In this document: positions 27,149 through 35,865 of the stretch, piece by piece
Layout: every line of letters begins with the position of its first letter
Position numbering within the stretch: the first letter of the stretch is position 1
Origin: an uncultured Holophaga sp.
GTDB lineage: Bacteria > Acidobacteriota > Holophagae > Holophagales > Holophagaceae
Assembly: GCF_963677305.1 (NCBI RefSeq)
Contig: NZ_OY781925.1
Location: 1,761,001-1,825,000, forward strand
Reading direction: 5' to 3'
Length of the DNA stretch: 64,000 nucleotides
Made by a program: the position numbers and the translations under genes
Notes under the pieces: generated by a model
Told to the model about the DNA's origin: nothing
The model's input: the letters and a program-made list of their open reading frames with translations, nothing else
The model's database searches: none

Positions 27149-28273
27149 ATGGGACTCAAAGGCGATCTGGCCACGATGGGACTGGAGGACATCTTCCAGT
27201 GGCTGGCCGTGGGCAAGAAGACGGGGGTCCTGGAGCTGAAGGGCCTCCTCCACACCAAGCGCGTGGCCTTCCACGAGGGGCGGGTGTCCAGTGTCTGGTC
27301 CTCGGATCCCCGGGAGTACCTGGGCCAGTATCTGCTGGCCTACAACCGCATCTCCGAGGAGCAGCTCCGGGAGGCCCTGGCGGCCCAGGAGGATGAGAAC
27401 CAGCTGCTGGGGCGGATTCTCGTGAGCCGCCAGCTCATCACCGAGGCGGAGATCCGGCGCATCGTGCAGCTCAAGGTCGAGGAGTCCATCTATGACACCT
27501 TCCTGTGGGAGGCGGGACACTTCGAGTTCTTCGACGGGCAGGGGTCCTCCCAGCGCTCCATGCTCCTGAGTCTGGATGTCACGGGGGTCGTGCTGGAGGG
27601 AGCCCGGCGCAAGGACGAGTGGCTCCATATCCGGAAAGTGGTGAAGGGCGGGGACGCGGTGGTGCAGGCGGTGCCCGAGGCCATCGCCGAGATGCTGCCT
27701 CTGGCACCCGAAGATGCGGATCTCCTGGCCCGGCTGGACGGCCAGAAGACCCTGGATCAGCTGGTCATCGAAATGCGGGCGCCCGAGTTCAAGATCCACA
27801 AGCTGGTCTTCGACCTCCACGAAAAGGGCATGCTGAGGATCATCCACCCCGGGGGCAAGCTGGGAGAGCACTCCAGCCTGCAGCTCCAGCGGGCCCGACA
27901 GCTGGTGGAGAAGCAGAAGCTCCAGGAGGCCCAGGCCGAACTCAAGCTCATCCTCACCGAGCGGCCCCAGCTTCAGGAGGCCACGCGGATGCTGGAGGTG
28001 GTCGAGCACATGATGGAGGAACGCACCATTGACGAGGCCATGGTGCCTGAGCTGGCGGTGAGCATTGAGGAGCTGATGCAGGCCCAGCTGGGTCCCAATG
28101 AGGCCTTCCTGGCCACCCGGGTCAACTCGGTGTGGACCATCAAGGACATCATCTCCATCTCGCCTTTTCCGCACGATGAGTGTCTTGCCATCTTTGCGAA
28201 GCTCCTCCGCCGTGGGATTCTCAAGTTGCAGCAACTGCCCACAGGGGGGATCCAGCCGGGACGCTACCGCTGA
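27149..28273 (+). CDS. DUF4388-domain protein
   Basis: The 374-residue soluble protein begins with a DUF4388 (PatA-like) domain at about 1-100 (KGDLATMGLEDIFQWLAVGK, KTGVLELKGLLHTKRVAFHE, YLLAYNRISEEQLREAL). It then has a helical linker and a winged-helix-like C-terminal half (LDQLVIEMRAPEFKIHKLVF, and a second copy-like unit near 330-365). DUF4388 proteins are abundant in Myxococcota and Acidobacteriota and often sit in signalling or motility loci. No enzyme motif is seen. It lies 55 bases after the yvcK-like gene. Confidence 0.82.
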   Translation: MGLKGDLATMGLEDIFQWLAVGKKTGVLELKGLLHTKRVAFHEGRVSSVWSSDPREYLGQYLLAYNRISEEQLREALAAQEDENQLLGRILVSRQLITEAEIRRIVQLKVEESIYDTFLWEAGHFEFFDGQGSSQRSMLLSLDVTGVVLEGARRKDEWLHIRKVVKGGDAVVQAVPEAIAEMLPLAPEDADLLARLDGQKTLDQLVIEMRAPEFKIHKLVFDLHEKGMLRIIHPGGKLGEHSSLQLQRARQLVEKQKLQEAQAELKLILTERPQLQEATRMLEVVEHMMEERTIDEAMVPELAVSIEELMQAQLGPNEAFLATRVNSVWTIKDIISISPFPHDECLAIFAKLLRRGILKLQQLPTGGIQPGRYR

Positions 28274-28297
28274 TTCCTCCCCTTCTGGAGGTCTTCC

Positions 28298-29002
28298 ATG
28301 CGCCTTTCCCATCCCCTGGTCCTCGCCCTCCTCATCACCCTGCCCGCCCTGGCAGCGGCCAAACCCAGGACCCCCAGCGTCAAGCAGCTCCAGAGCGAGA
28401 TCAAGGCCCTCACGGGGGAACGGGATGAGCTCAAGGACCGCCTGGCCGCCACGGAGAGTCTCCAGCAGGAGGCGGCCGAGGCCAGGAAGGGGCGTGACCT
28501 GGCCCGCGGGGAGTCCGCCGACCTCAAGCGGGAACTGGACCAGCTCAAGGGGACTCTGGCCGAGAACCAGCATGGGCTGGATAACATCCTGGCGGATCTC
28601 CGCAAGGCCAAGGCCGAGTCGGCCGGGCTGCAGGAGGAGAATGCCGGGCTGAAGAAGAAGCTCGATGAGGCCGAGGCCAGGCTCCAGGGCCACACCGAAA
28701 CCGGGCTCCCGGTGGTCCTCTCCTCGGCCGTCACCCCGGCCCGGCCCATGAACCTCGACCGGCTGACCCCCAGCATCGCCCGGGCCCATGGGGTCGTGGT
28801 GGTGAATGTGCTGGTCAGCGAGGCGGGGGATGCCCTTGAAGTCCGCCTCCTCCAGGGCATCCGGGGCGAGGGTGAGCGTGCCAAGGCCGCCAACCAGGCC
28901 TGCCTGGAGGCCGCCAAGCGTCTGGTCTTCGATCCGGCCAGGGGCGCCGACGGCAAGACGCCGGTGAAGGTGTGGCAGGGCGTGGGCTTCTACCTGGACT
29001 AG
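28298..29002 (+). CDS. Periplasmic coiled-coil protein with TonB-C-like domain
   Basis: The 234-residue exported protein has a signal peptide (residues 1-20, MRLSHPLVLALLITLPALAA), then a long heptad-rich coiled coil at about 25-130 (LQSEIKALTGERDELKDRLA, LQEENAGLKKKLDEAEARLQ). A C-terminal alpha/beta segment (VVVNVLVSEAGDALEVRLLQ, then KTPVKVWQGVGFYLD) resembles TonB C-terminal domains. There is no transmembrane anchor besides the signal. An envelope structural or adaptor role is inferred. It follows the DUF4388 gene by 24 bases and precedes xerC by 14. Confidence 0.75.
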   Translation: MRLSHPLVLALLITLPALAAAKPRTPSVKQLQSEIKALTGERDELKDRLAATESLQQEAAEARKGRDLARGESADLKRELDQLKGTLAENQHGLDNILADLRKAKAESAGLQEENAGLKKKLDEAEARLQGHTETGLPVVLSSAVTPARPMNLDRLTPSIARAHGVVVVNVLVSEAGDALEVRLLQGIRGEGERAKAANQACLEAAKRLVFDPARGADGKTPVKVWQGVGFYLD

Positions 29003-29016
29003 CCGGGGGGGGCGGC

Positions 29017-29934
29017 ATGGACAGGGAGGCCTGCAGCACCCTCGGGGAGGCCGTGCGGGGCTTCCATCTGGAGCAGACGGCCCGCGGGGTCTCGCCCCAC
29101 ACCACCCGGGCCCAGACCGGGGATCTGGACAAGCTGCTGGCCCATGCGGTCACGGCCGGTTGGGAGAGCTGGGAGGTCAAGCCCCGCACCCTCCGGGGCT
29201 TTGCCTTCGAGCTGGGCGAGCGGGGCCTGGATCCCGCCAGCCAGGCCCGGATCCTCAGCACGGTGCGGGCCTTCTACCGGTGGCTCTGGGAGACCCGCCG
29301 TATCAGCTCGAACCCCGCCATCGGCCTCCGGAACCCCAAGCAGGTCCAGCGGCTGCCCGCTTTCCTCACGGAGGAGGAAAGCCGGGAACTCCTGGAGCTG
29401 CCGGAAGCTGCGGACTTCACCTCCGCCCGGCTCCGCTGCATGCTGGAACTCCTCTATGCCTCAGGTCTCCGGGTTTCGGAGCTCACCGGGCTGGACCTTC
29501 AGGATCTCCTCCTGGCGGAGCGGACCCTCAGGGTCTGGGGCAAAGGCAACAAGGAACGTCTGGTTCCCTTCCATGAGGGGGCCGGGGAGGCGTTGCGGGC
29601 CTATCTCGCCTTCCGGGGGGCCTTCCTTGCAGAGAAGGGGCTCCCGGCCTCCGAGGCCCTCTTCCTCAACCAACGTGGGGGGCGCCTCACCCCCACCAGT
29701 GTCCGGACCTTCCTGGGGCATGCCCTGGAGCAGGCGGCGTTGAGGGCCAGGATCAGTCCCCATGCGCTGCGCCACAGCTTCGCCACCCACCTGCTGAACA
29801 GGGGCATGGACCTGCGCACCATCCAGGAGCTCCTGGGCCACGCCTCCCTCAGCACCACCCAGCGCTACACCCACCTGGACCTGGAGCAATTGGCCAGGAC
29901 CTATGAGAAGGCCCATCCGAGGGCCAGGAGCTGA
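29017..29934 (+). CDS. xerC: Tyrosine recombinase XerC
   Basis: The 305-residue site-specific recombinase has a core-binding N-terminal SAM-like domain (about 8-95) and a catalytic domain with Arg152 (YASGLRVSE), His249 and Arg252 (PHALRHSFATH), His275 (LLGHASLSTTQ) and nucleophile Tyr284 (RYTHLD). The C-terminal ending YTHLDLEQLARTYEKAHPRA follows XerC rather than XerD or phage integrases. It resolves chromosome dimers at dif together with XerD. The start at 29017 follows a G-rich ribosome site. No att-like repeats or phage genes are adjacent, which supports a housekeeping role. Confidence 0.88.
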   Translation: MDREACSTLGEAVRGFHLEQTARGVSPHTTRAQTGDLDKLLAHAVTAGWESWEVKPRTLRGFAFELGERGLDPASQARILSTVRAFYRWLWETRRISSNPAIGLRNPKQVQRLPAFLTEEESRELLELPEAADFTSARLRCMLELLYASGLRVSELTGLDLQDLLLAERTLRVWGKGNKERLVPFHEGAGEALRAYLAFRGAFLAEKGLPASEALFLNQRGGRLTPTSVRTFLGHALEQAALRARISPHALRHSFATHLLNRGMDLRTIQELLGHASLSTTQRYTHLDLEQLARTYEKAHPRARS

Positions 29935-29935
29935 T

Positions 29936-30355
29936 ATGGCACGGATCCGTCTGGAACTTCCCGAGCACCTCCCCTTCGAGACCCAGCTGGACATCCGGGT
30001 CACGGACCTGAACTACGGGGATCACCTGGGCAATGATGCCCTGCTGGGGCTCCTGCACGAGGCCCGGGTGCGTTTCCTGCGCTCCATGGGGTATACGGAG
30101 AAGGACATCGAGGGGGTGGGCACCGTCATGGGGGATTGCGCCATCATCTACCGATCCCAGGGCTTTCTGGGCGAGGAGATCACGATCCGCGTCGGAACAG
30201 GGGACTTCACCCGCACGGGCTGCGACGTCTTCTACCTGCTCACCAAGGCCGATGGCACGGAGTTGGCCCGGGCCAAAACGGGCATCGTGTTCTTCGACTA
30301 TAGTGCAGGAACGGTGCGCCCCGTGCCAGCCGGGTTCCGGGAGCGGGCCTGCTGA
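29936..30355 (+). CDS. Thioesterase (4HBT hot-dog fold)
   Basis: The 139-residue acyl-CoA thioesterase-like protein of the YbgC/FadM type has RVTDLNYGDHLGNDALLGLL (catalytic Asp/His region), an EARVRFL helix, and TGCDVFYLLTKADGTELARA. The start at 29936, two bases after the xerC stop, is preferred to an in-frame start inside xerC. It probably shares a transcript with xerC and is convergent with the che operon. Confidence 0.85.
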   Translation: MARIRLELPEHLPFETQLDIRVTDLNYGDHLGNDALLGLLHEARVRFLRSMGYTEKDIEGVGTVMGDCAIIYRSQGFLGEEITIRVGTGDFTRTGCDVFYLLTKADGTELARAKTGIVFFDYSAGTVRPVPAGFRERAC

Positions 30356-30390
30356 ATGGACGATGGTGCGGATCGCATCGACAAAGGACT

Positions 30391-30425
30391 CCAGGCTCAG
30401 GAGGTTGGGGGCCTACTGAGCCTGG
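30391..30425. terminator. Hairpin between convergent thioesterase and cheY genes
   Basis: CCAGGCTCAG (30391-30400) pairs perfectly with CTGAGCCTGG (30416-30425) around a 15-base loop. It is placed to end both the rightward xerC/thioesterase transcript and the leftward che operon. Confidence 0.6.
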
Positions 30426-30473
30426 CGCGATCATGCACGGAGTGTGATCGTCAGAGTCCTCTTTGCTGTATCG

Positions 30474-30845
30474 TCAGAAACACCCAAGGCACTGGGCGAT
30501 CTTGGCCCCCAGGTCCTCTTGGTTGAAGGGTTTGGTCACGTAGTTCGCGGCCCCAGCCTGGATGGCCTCCACGATCCTCGTCCGGTCCGACTCGGTGGTC
30601 ACCATCATCACCGGGATGTTGCAGAAGCGGCTGTCCCCCTTGATTCGCTTGAGGGTCTCGAAACCGTCCATCTCCGGCATGTTCACATCCAGGATGATCA
30701 GCTCGATGTCCGGGTGGGCGGGGAGGAGCTCCAGGGCCCTGAGGCCGTTTTCAGCCTCCAGGAATTCGTAGCCGAGCACCGCCACGGCCCGGCCGATGAT
30801 ACGGCGCATGGTTGCGGAGTCGTCCACGGAAAGGATTCTGCTCAT
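30474..30845 (-). CDS. cheY: CheY-like response regulator
   Basis: The 123-residue single receiver domain has the acidic pair DD in ILSVDDSATM, phosphoacceptor Asp53 (IILDVNMPEMDG), the Thr/Ser switch (MMVTTES) and Lys in YVTKPF. It is the last gene of the operon; its start overlaps the cheR stop as ATGA. In the pathway CheA phosphorylates it and it acts on the flagellar motor or another output. With no output domain and a location at the end of a che operon, CheY is the best assignment. Confidence 0.92.
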   Translation of the reverse strand: MSRILSVDDSATMRRIIGRAVAVLGYEFLEAENGLRALELLPAHPDIELIILDVNMPEMDGFETLKRIKGDSRFCNIPVMMVTTESDRTRIVEAIQAGAANYVTKPFNQEDLGAKIAQCLGCF

Positions 30846-31702
30846 AATCCCCCCTTGGTGCGCGCATAGCGATAGTAGGTCCCATTGGCATGGGAAAGGG
30901 CCTCGAACTCGTCGGTGAGGCTCCGTAGCGACTCCACGGCGCTGATGATCAGGTGTCCCGAGGGGGCCAGGATCCGGGCGATGCCGGCATAGATGCGGCG
31001 CTTGAAGCTCTCGGAGAAGTAGATGGCCACGTAGCGGCAGAAGACGATGTCCATCTTGCCCAGGGGCTCGATGGGATCCTGGAGGTTGAAGCGCCGGAAG
31101 CTCACCATGCGCTTGACCTCCTCCTTGACGGCCCAGACCGGGCCCGCTGGGTCGAAGTAGAGCTCCCGCAGGGCATCGGGCATTCCCCGGGCCATGGCCG
31201 CCGAGTCGTAGCGACCGGCCTTGGCCAGGAAGAGGGCCGAGGGGCTGATGTCTGTGGCCAGGATCTCGAAGTGCTCTGGGCGGATGCCAGGGTTGACCCG
31301 GCAGAACTCCAGGATCGCCATGGCGATGGAGTAGGGCTCCTGGCCGGTGGAACTGGCCGCGGACCAGATGCGGATGCGGAAACGGGAGCCCTGTCGGATC
31401 TCCTCCGCCAGGGGGGGGAGGAGCCGTTCCCGTAGGATGGTGTAGGGGTGCTGATCCCTGAACCAGAGGGTCTCATTGGTGGTCATGGCGTCCACGATTC
31501 GGTCCCGAAGAGCGGTGGAGCCGTCGGCGCTGGCCAGGCGGTGGAAGGCCCCGAAGTCGGCGCAGCCGGTCTCGGCCAGGAGGCCCGCCAGACGGGTCTC
31601 CACGAGGTAGGCCTTCTCCTCCCCCAGGGCAATGCCACAGTGTTGCTCGATGTAGGTCCGGAGCAGGTTGAACTCGTCAACGGTGATGGTGTCCCTGTTC
31701 AT
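30842..31702 (-). CDS. cheR: Chemoreceptor methyltransferase CheR
   Basis: The 286-residue S-adenosylmethionine-dependent methyltransferase modifies receptor glutamates. The N-terminal helical domain includes DAMTTNETLWFRDQHPY. The SAM-binding core has IRIWSAASSTGQEPYSIAM, ILATDISPSAL and MDIVFCRYVAIYF; the last motif has VAIYF where most CheR have NVLIYF. The start at 31702 is chosen because it overlaps the cheB stop as ATGA with GGGGG correctly spaced; an ATG six bases earlier is possible. There is no tetratricopeptide extension. Confidence 0.92.
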   Translation of the reverse strand: MNRDTITVDEFNLLRTYIEQHCGIALGEEKAYLVETRLAGLLAETGCADFGAFHRLASADGSTALRDRIVDAMTTNETLWFRDQHPYTILRERLLPPLAEEIRQGSRFRIRIWSAASSTGQEPYSIAMAILEFCRVNPGIRPEHFEILATDISPSALFLAKAGRYDSAAMARGMPDALRELYFDPAGPVWAVKEEVKRMVSFRRFNLQDPIEPLGKMDIVFCRYVAIYFSESFKRRIYAGIARILAPSGHLIISAVESLRSLTDEFEALSHANGTYYRYARTKGGL

Positions 31703-32799
31703 GGACATGCCCCCTGGCGGGCCAGCCGCTCAAGACGCGCTGCGATGGACCGGAGGGGGACCTGTTCATCGGAGAGCCCTGCCTCGTCCACGGCCAGGGG
31801 CATGCCATAGACCACGCAGGTCTCTTCGCTCTGGGTGAGACAGTGGCAGCCCCGGCGCTTGAGGGTCCGCACCCCCTCACAGCCATCGTTGCCCATGCCG
31901 GTCATGATCACCGCCAGGACCGGGCTGTCAAACTGCGCCGCCATGGATCGGAAGAGCACATCCACCGAGGGGCGGCAGGAATTCTCCGGAGGCGCTTCGT
32001 TGAGGCCGATGATCCGCTGGAAGCTCCCGGGGGCAGGGGCATGGCGGCGGACCACCATGTGTCTGCCCCCAGGGGCGATGTACACCCGGCCGGGCAAGAT
32101 GGGCTCGCCCTCGGTCGCCTCCACCACCCTGAGGCGGCTCCGCTTGTCCAGGTGCTCGGCCAGGGATGCGGTGAAGTTGGGCGGCATGTGCTGGACGATG
32201 AGGATGGGCAGCGGAAAGTCGGCCGGGAGCAGGGGGATCACCTCGGCCAGAGCATTGGGGCCTCCCGTGCTGACGCCGATCCCCACCACCTCCATTTGAC
32301 CTCGAGCTGGAGCAGAACGCTGGGGGATGGCCTGGGCAGCCGGAAGGGGCGGCGAGGGGGGAGGTGCCGTGGAGCTCCGCATGTTCTTGCGGGTGCTGAT
32401 GTGCCGGATCAGGGGACGGAGCTTGTCTCGGAGTTCCTGGCGGCTGGCCTCGGGGTCGCTGCCCTCGGGCTTGCGGATGAAGTCCATGGCACCCTGCTCC
32501 AGGGCCTGGACCGTGACCTCCGCCGAGCTCAGGTTTGCACCGCTCACCATGACCACATCCGTCTCAGGCCAGCGTTGGCGCAGGTGTTCCAGGGTCTCCA
32601 GGCCTCCCATCTCGGGCATCTCCACATCAAGAAGGACCAAGTCTGCGGGGGACTGTTCCATGCGGGCCAGGGCGAGGCGTCCCTGGGTGGCAGTCGCAAT
32701 CCCCTGGATGCCCTCGATCTTCTCGAGGACATCCGTGAGGATCTTCCGGTAGACGATGGTGTCATCCACCACCAGCACGTTCAGTGACTTGGAACTCAT
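31699..32799 (-). CDS. cheB: Chemotaxis response regulator methylesterase CheB
   Basis: The 366-residue protein has an N-terminal receiver (Asp58 in LVLLDVEMPEMGG; DD in VLVVDDTIV), a Pro/Ala-rich linker at about 140-165, and a methylesterase domain with Ser (GIGVSTGGPNAL), His (IVQHMPPNF) and Asp (IMTGMGNDG). It removes methyl groups from, or deamidates, the receptor when phosphorylated by CheA. It is encoded 47 bases after the receptor gene and overlaps cheR, so the adaptation pair is made together. Confidence 0.95.
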   Translation of the reverse strand: MSSKSLNVLVVDDTIVYRKILTDVLEKIEGIQGIATATQGRLALARMEQSPADLVLLDVEMPEMGGLETLEHLRQRWPETDVVMVSGANLSSAEVTVQALEQGAMDFIRKPEGSDPEASRQELRDKLRPLIRHISTRKNMRSSTAPPPSPPLPAAQAIPQRSAPARGQMEVVGIGVSTGGPNALAEVIPLLPADFPLPILIVQHMPPNFTASLAEHLDKRSRLRVVEATEGEPILPGRVYIAPGGRHMVVRRHAPAPGSFQRIIGLNEAPPENSCRPSVDVLFRSMAAQFDSPVLAVIMTGMGNDGCEGVRTLKRRGCHCLTQSEETCVVYGMPLAVDEAGLSDEQVPLRSIAARLERLARQGACP

Positions 32800-32846
32800 G
32801 CCTTGCTCGTCGGCACCTGCGCGGCCGAAGGTGAATGCTGTTCGGA

Positions 32847-35423
32847 TCAGACCCTGAAGCGGGAGACGGCAAGCTGGAGCTTCTCTGCCAAGCGGGCCAG
32901 TTCCTGGGCGGCCCCGGTGGTGTCCGTGGCGCCCCGGGTGGTCTCCTTGGCGGCGGTGCTCACGGAGACGACATTGCGGGCGACATCGTTCATGCCATGG
33001 GCGGCTTCGGCGGCATTGCGGGCCACATCATTGGCTCCCTGGGCCAGCTGATTCACGTTCCGGGTGATGTCCCCAACGCCCTTGACAGCTTCGTGGACGT
33101 TGCGGGCCACCTCGTTGGCCCCTGTGGCGGCCTGCTGGACGTTGAGGCCGACCTCGGCGGCGTTCCGGGCCGTCTCCCCCACGTTCCTGGAGATCTCATT
33201 GGTGGTGGCAGTCTGCTCTTCGACGCTGGCGGCGATGTTGCCAGAGATCATGTTGATCTCGTTGATGATCTTCACGATCTCATCAATGGCCCGCACCGCG
33301 TCCCGGGTGCTGCCCTGCATCTCCTCCACCTGGGCACGGATATCCTCGGTGGCGGAGGCGGTCTGCTTGGCCAGCTCCTTCACCTCATTGGCGACCACCG
33401 CGAAGCCCTTGCCCGCCTCCCCGGCACTGGCAGCCTCGATGGTGGCGTTCAGAGCCAGGAGGTTGGTCTGGGCGGCGATGCCCTTGATCATGTCCACCAC
33501 CTTGCCGATCTCCTGGGCGCTCTGGCCGAGCTTGTCCACGATCTCGGCGGTGCTGTTGGCCGAGCCCGCGGCCTTGCCCGCCACAACGGCGGCCTGGCCG
33601 GAGTTCTTGGAGACCTCCACCAGGCTGGAGCTCATCTCCTCGATGGCCGTGGCCACGGTCCTGACCGCTGCGGTCATGCGGTCGGCGTTGCCGGAGATGG
33701 TCTTCATGTTGGCGGACATCTGCTCCACGGCGGCGCCCACGGTGCCGAGGTTGGCGGATACCTCCTCGGCGGCGGTGGCCACAGTGTTGGAATTGGAGCT
33801 GATCTGTTCGATCCCGGCGGCCATGTTCTTGACGTTGGCCGAGGCCTGTTCTGTGGCGGCGGCTGCGGTATTGGCCTGCCGGGTCATGCTGTCGGCGCTG
33901 CCAGTCATGGTCGTGGCCGTCGCCGAGAGCTCTTCGGAAGCACTGGCCAGGGTGTTGGAAGCTGTGGAGATCTCCCGGACCGTGGTTGCCAGCTTGGCGA
34001 TGCTGTTGTTCACGGCGTTGCGGAGTTCCTGGAGGTCACCCTGGTAATTCTGGGGGATGCTGGCGGTGAGGTCGCCCTGTTCCAGGGCGGCCATGACACG
34101 GCGTACCTCGTTGACGGGAGCGATGACTGCGTCGAGGGTTTCGTTGACACCCTGGACAATGCGACGGAAGTCGCCCTGGTGATGATTGGCGTCGGCGCGG
34201 GTGGCCAGACGGCCTTCGACGGCAGCGCGGGCGAGCAGGGAAGCGTCGGCGATGAGGGCCTTCAGGTTCCCCCTGACCTGTTCGATGGTGTCATTGATGA
34301 ATACCTTCTTGCCCGGGAAGCGCTCCAGGGGGGCTTCGAAGTCTCCTTCGCCGAAGGCTCTTACGCAGGCCATGGCCTTCTTCTTGACCGCGATGTGCCC
34401 GAATACCATGTCGTTGACACCCTGTGCCATGACCTTGTAAGCCCCCTGGAAGCGGTCTGTGGCGATTTTTACATCGATGTCGCCGGCGTCGTGTTGGGAG
34501 GACATGTGGTTCATCTCATCGATGAGTTGTTGCAGATTGTTGGAAAGGCTCTTCAGGGCGGGCCGGATCTCGTCGGCGGCATCCTTGGGGCTCAGGTTGG
34601 CGTCCAGATTGCCCTCTGCCAGCTTCTGCAGGGTACCAAGGACGTTGTGCTGCAGGTCGTCGGCGAAACTGTCCATCTCCCTGGCCAGGAGCCCGATCTC
34701 GTCTCTGCGTGTCATGCGGAGGCGACGGCCCAGGTGGCCCTTGGCCAGTTCACTCATCATCTCAACGCCCTGTCCCAGGGGCCGGGTGATGGACCGGGCG
34801 ATCACGATTCCGATCCCCAGGGCGATCAGGGCTGCGATGACCATCACGATGATCATGGTGTTGCGCGCGGACTCGGCCTGGCTGCGGTTTGCGGCTGCCG
34901 TGTCCTTGGCGATCTGGAGCTTGGCCTCCCGGAGGTTGTCGAGGGCTTTGTTCAGGTCATTCACGATCTGCAGGGCCTCACCTCGCATCAGGCCGTCCAC
35001 CTCCTGGGTGCGTCCGGTGCGGACGAGGTTGAGGATTCGGTTGACCATGGCGGTGTTCTTCGCCTCCTGCTCCTTGTAGGTGGCCCAGACCCGCTTGCCA
35101 TTCTCGGTGAGGAGGGAGGCTGCAAAGGCATCTCCGGCCTTGGTGATCGTGGCTCGGAGTTCCTCGATCCGGGCCCCGTATTTCTCGACGTTCCCGGTCT
35201 GGATGGCGTCCCGCATGTTGACCCGGATGCGCTGGGTATCCTCCATGAGGGTGGCCATGTCCCCCAGGGGGACCGTGACCTTCTCATAGAGCTTGGTGTC
35301 CGACTCTGTGGCGGCACTCATCTTCATGATGGCGAAGATGCCCACCAGCACCGAGAAGAGGGCGACGACCAGGAAGGAGACGAGGAGCTTGGGCCCCATC
35401 TTGATGTTGTCGAGGGTTTGCAT
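32847..35423 (-). CDS. Large chemoreceptor with tandem HAMP units
   Basis: The 858-residue membrane receptor has a first transmembrane segment at about 15-35 and a 4HB-type periplasmic domain to about 185. A second transmembrane segment ([20 protein letters not shown]) is followed by an unusually long series of HAMP-like units at about 215-480 ([57 protein letters not shown]). The cytoplasmic hairpin follows with the tip [20 protein letters not shown]. The C-terminal 120 residues repeat 'xx[12 protein letters not shown]'-like heptads. Encoded between cheW and cheB, it is the dedicated receptor of this operon. Confidence 0.93.
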   Translation of the reverse strand: MQTLDNIKMGPKLLVSFLVVALFSVLVGIFAIMKMSAATESDTKLYEKVTVPLGDMATLMEDTQRIRVNMRDAIQTGNVEKYGARIEELRATITKAGDAFAASLLTENGKRVWATYKEQEAKNTAMVNRILNLVRTGRTQEVDGLMRGEALQIVNDLNKALDNLREAKLQIAKDTAAANRSQAESARNTMIIVMVIAALIALGIGIVIARSITRPLGQGVEMMSELAKGHLGRRLRMTRRDEIGLLAREMDSFADDLQHNVLGTLQKLAEGNLDANLSPKDAADEIRPALKSLSNNLQQLIDEMNHMSSQHDAGDIDVKIATDRFQGAYKVMAQGVNDMVFGHIAVKKKAMACVRAFGEGDFEAPLERFPGKKVFINDTIEQVRGNLKALIADASLLARAAVEGRLATRADANHHQGDFRRIVQGVNETLDAVIAPVNEVRRVMAALEQGDLTASIPQNYQGDLQELRNAVNNSIAKLATTVREISTASNTLASASEELSATATTMTGSADSMTRQANTAAAATEQASANVKNMAAGIEQISSNSNTVATAAEEVSANLGTVGAAVEQMSANMKTISGNADRMTAAVRTVATAIEEMSSSLVEVSKNSGQAAVVAGKAAGSANSTAEIVDKLGQSAQEIGKVVDMIKGIAAQTNLLALNATIEAASAGEAGKGFAVVANEVKELAKQTASATEDIRAQVEEMQGSTRDAVRAIDEIVKIINEINMISGNIAASVEEQTATTNEISRNVGETARNAAEVGLNVQQAATGANEVARNVHEAVKGVGDITRNVNQLAQGANDVARNAAEAAHGMNDVARNVVSVSTAAKETTRGATDTTGAAQELARLAEKLQLAVSRFRV

Positions 35424-35433
35424 GGAGCCTCCA

Positions 35434-35865
35434 TTATTTTTTGTTTATTATTTCATCCATTTTCAGAAGCACGATGAGTCCGCTCCGTCCGTTGATCACC
35501 CCGGCCAGGAGACCGTTGCCGGACTCGGTGGTGTTGGCGGGGGGGGGTTCGGTAGCGGCGGCATCCTCCTCCACCACATCGGCGATGGAGTCCACCAGCA
35601 GGCCCAGGATGTCGTTGGAGCTCGTGGTGGCCTTGAGGATGATGATGTGGCTCGCGGGCGTGATGGTTTTCGATGCGCCTCCGAGGCGCACTCCGAGGTC
35701 CATGATGGTGACCACCTGGCCCCGGAGGTTGATGAGGCCACGGATGTGGCGCTCGGAGCGGGGGACCGGGGTGATCTCGAAGGCGCGGATGATCTCCCGG
35801 ACCAACTGGATCTCGATGCCGAAGGTCCGCTCGTCCAGGGCGAAGGTGGCGTACTGGGTCATCAT
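35434..35865 (-). CDS. cheW: Chemotaxis coupling protein CheW
   Basis: The 143-residue single-domain CheW ([68 protein letters not shown]) links receptor and CheA in the cytoplasmic array. Its start overlaps the cheA stop as ATGA, and the receptor gene follows 10 bases later. Confidence 0.94.
   Translation of the reverse strand: MMTQYATFALDERTFGIEIQLVREIIRAFEITPVPRSERHIRGLINLRGQVVTIMDLGVRLGGASKTITPASHIIILKATTSSNDILGLLVDSIADVVEEDAAATEPPPANTTESGNGLLAGVINGRSGLIVLLKMDEIINKK

Noticed and set aside
29017..29934. Possible phage or integron integrase
   Set aside because: The C-terminal sequence follows XerC, and there are no attachment repeats, tRNA, phage genes or cassette array nearby.
32835..35477. 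880-residue plus-strand open frame opposite the large chemoreceptor gene
   Set aside because: It is an antisense shadow of a high-GC coiled-coil gene. Its product is a Gly/His/Asp-rich low-complexity string with no family motifs, while the minus strand encodes a complete chemoreceptor.
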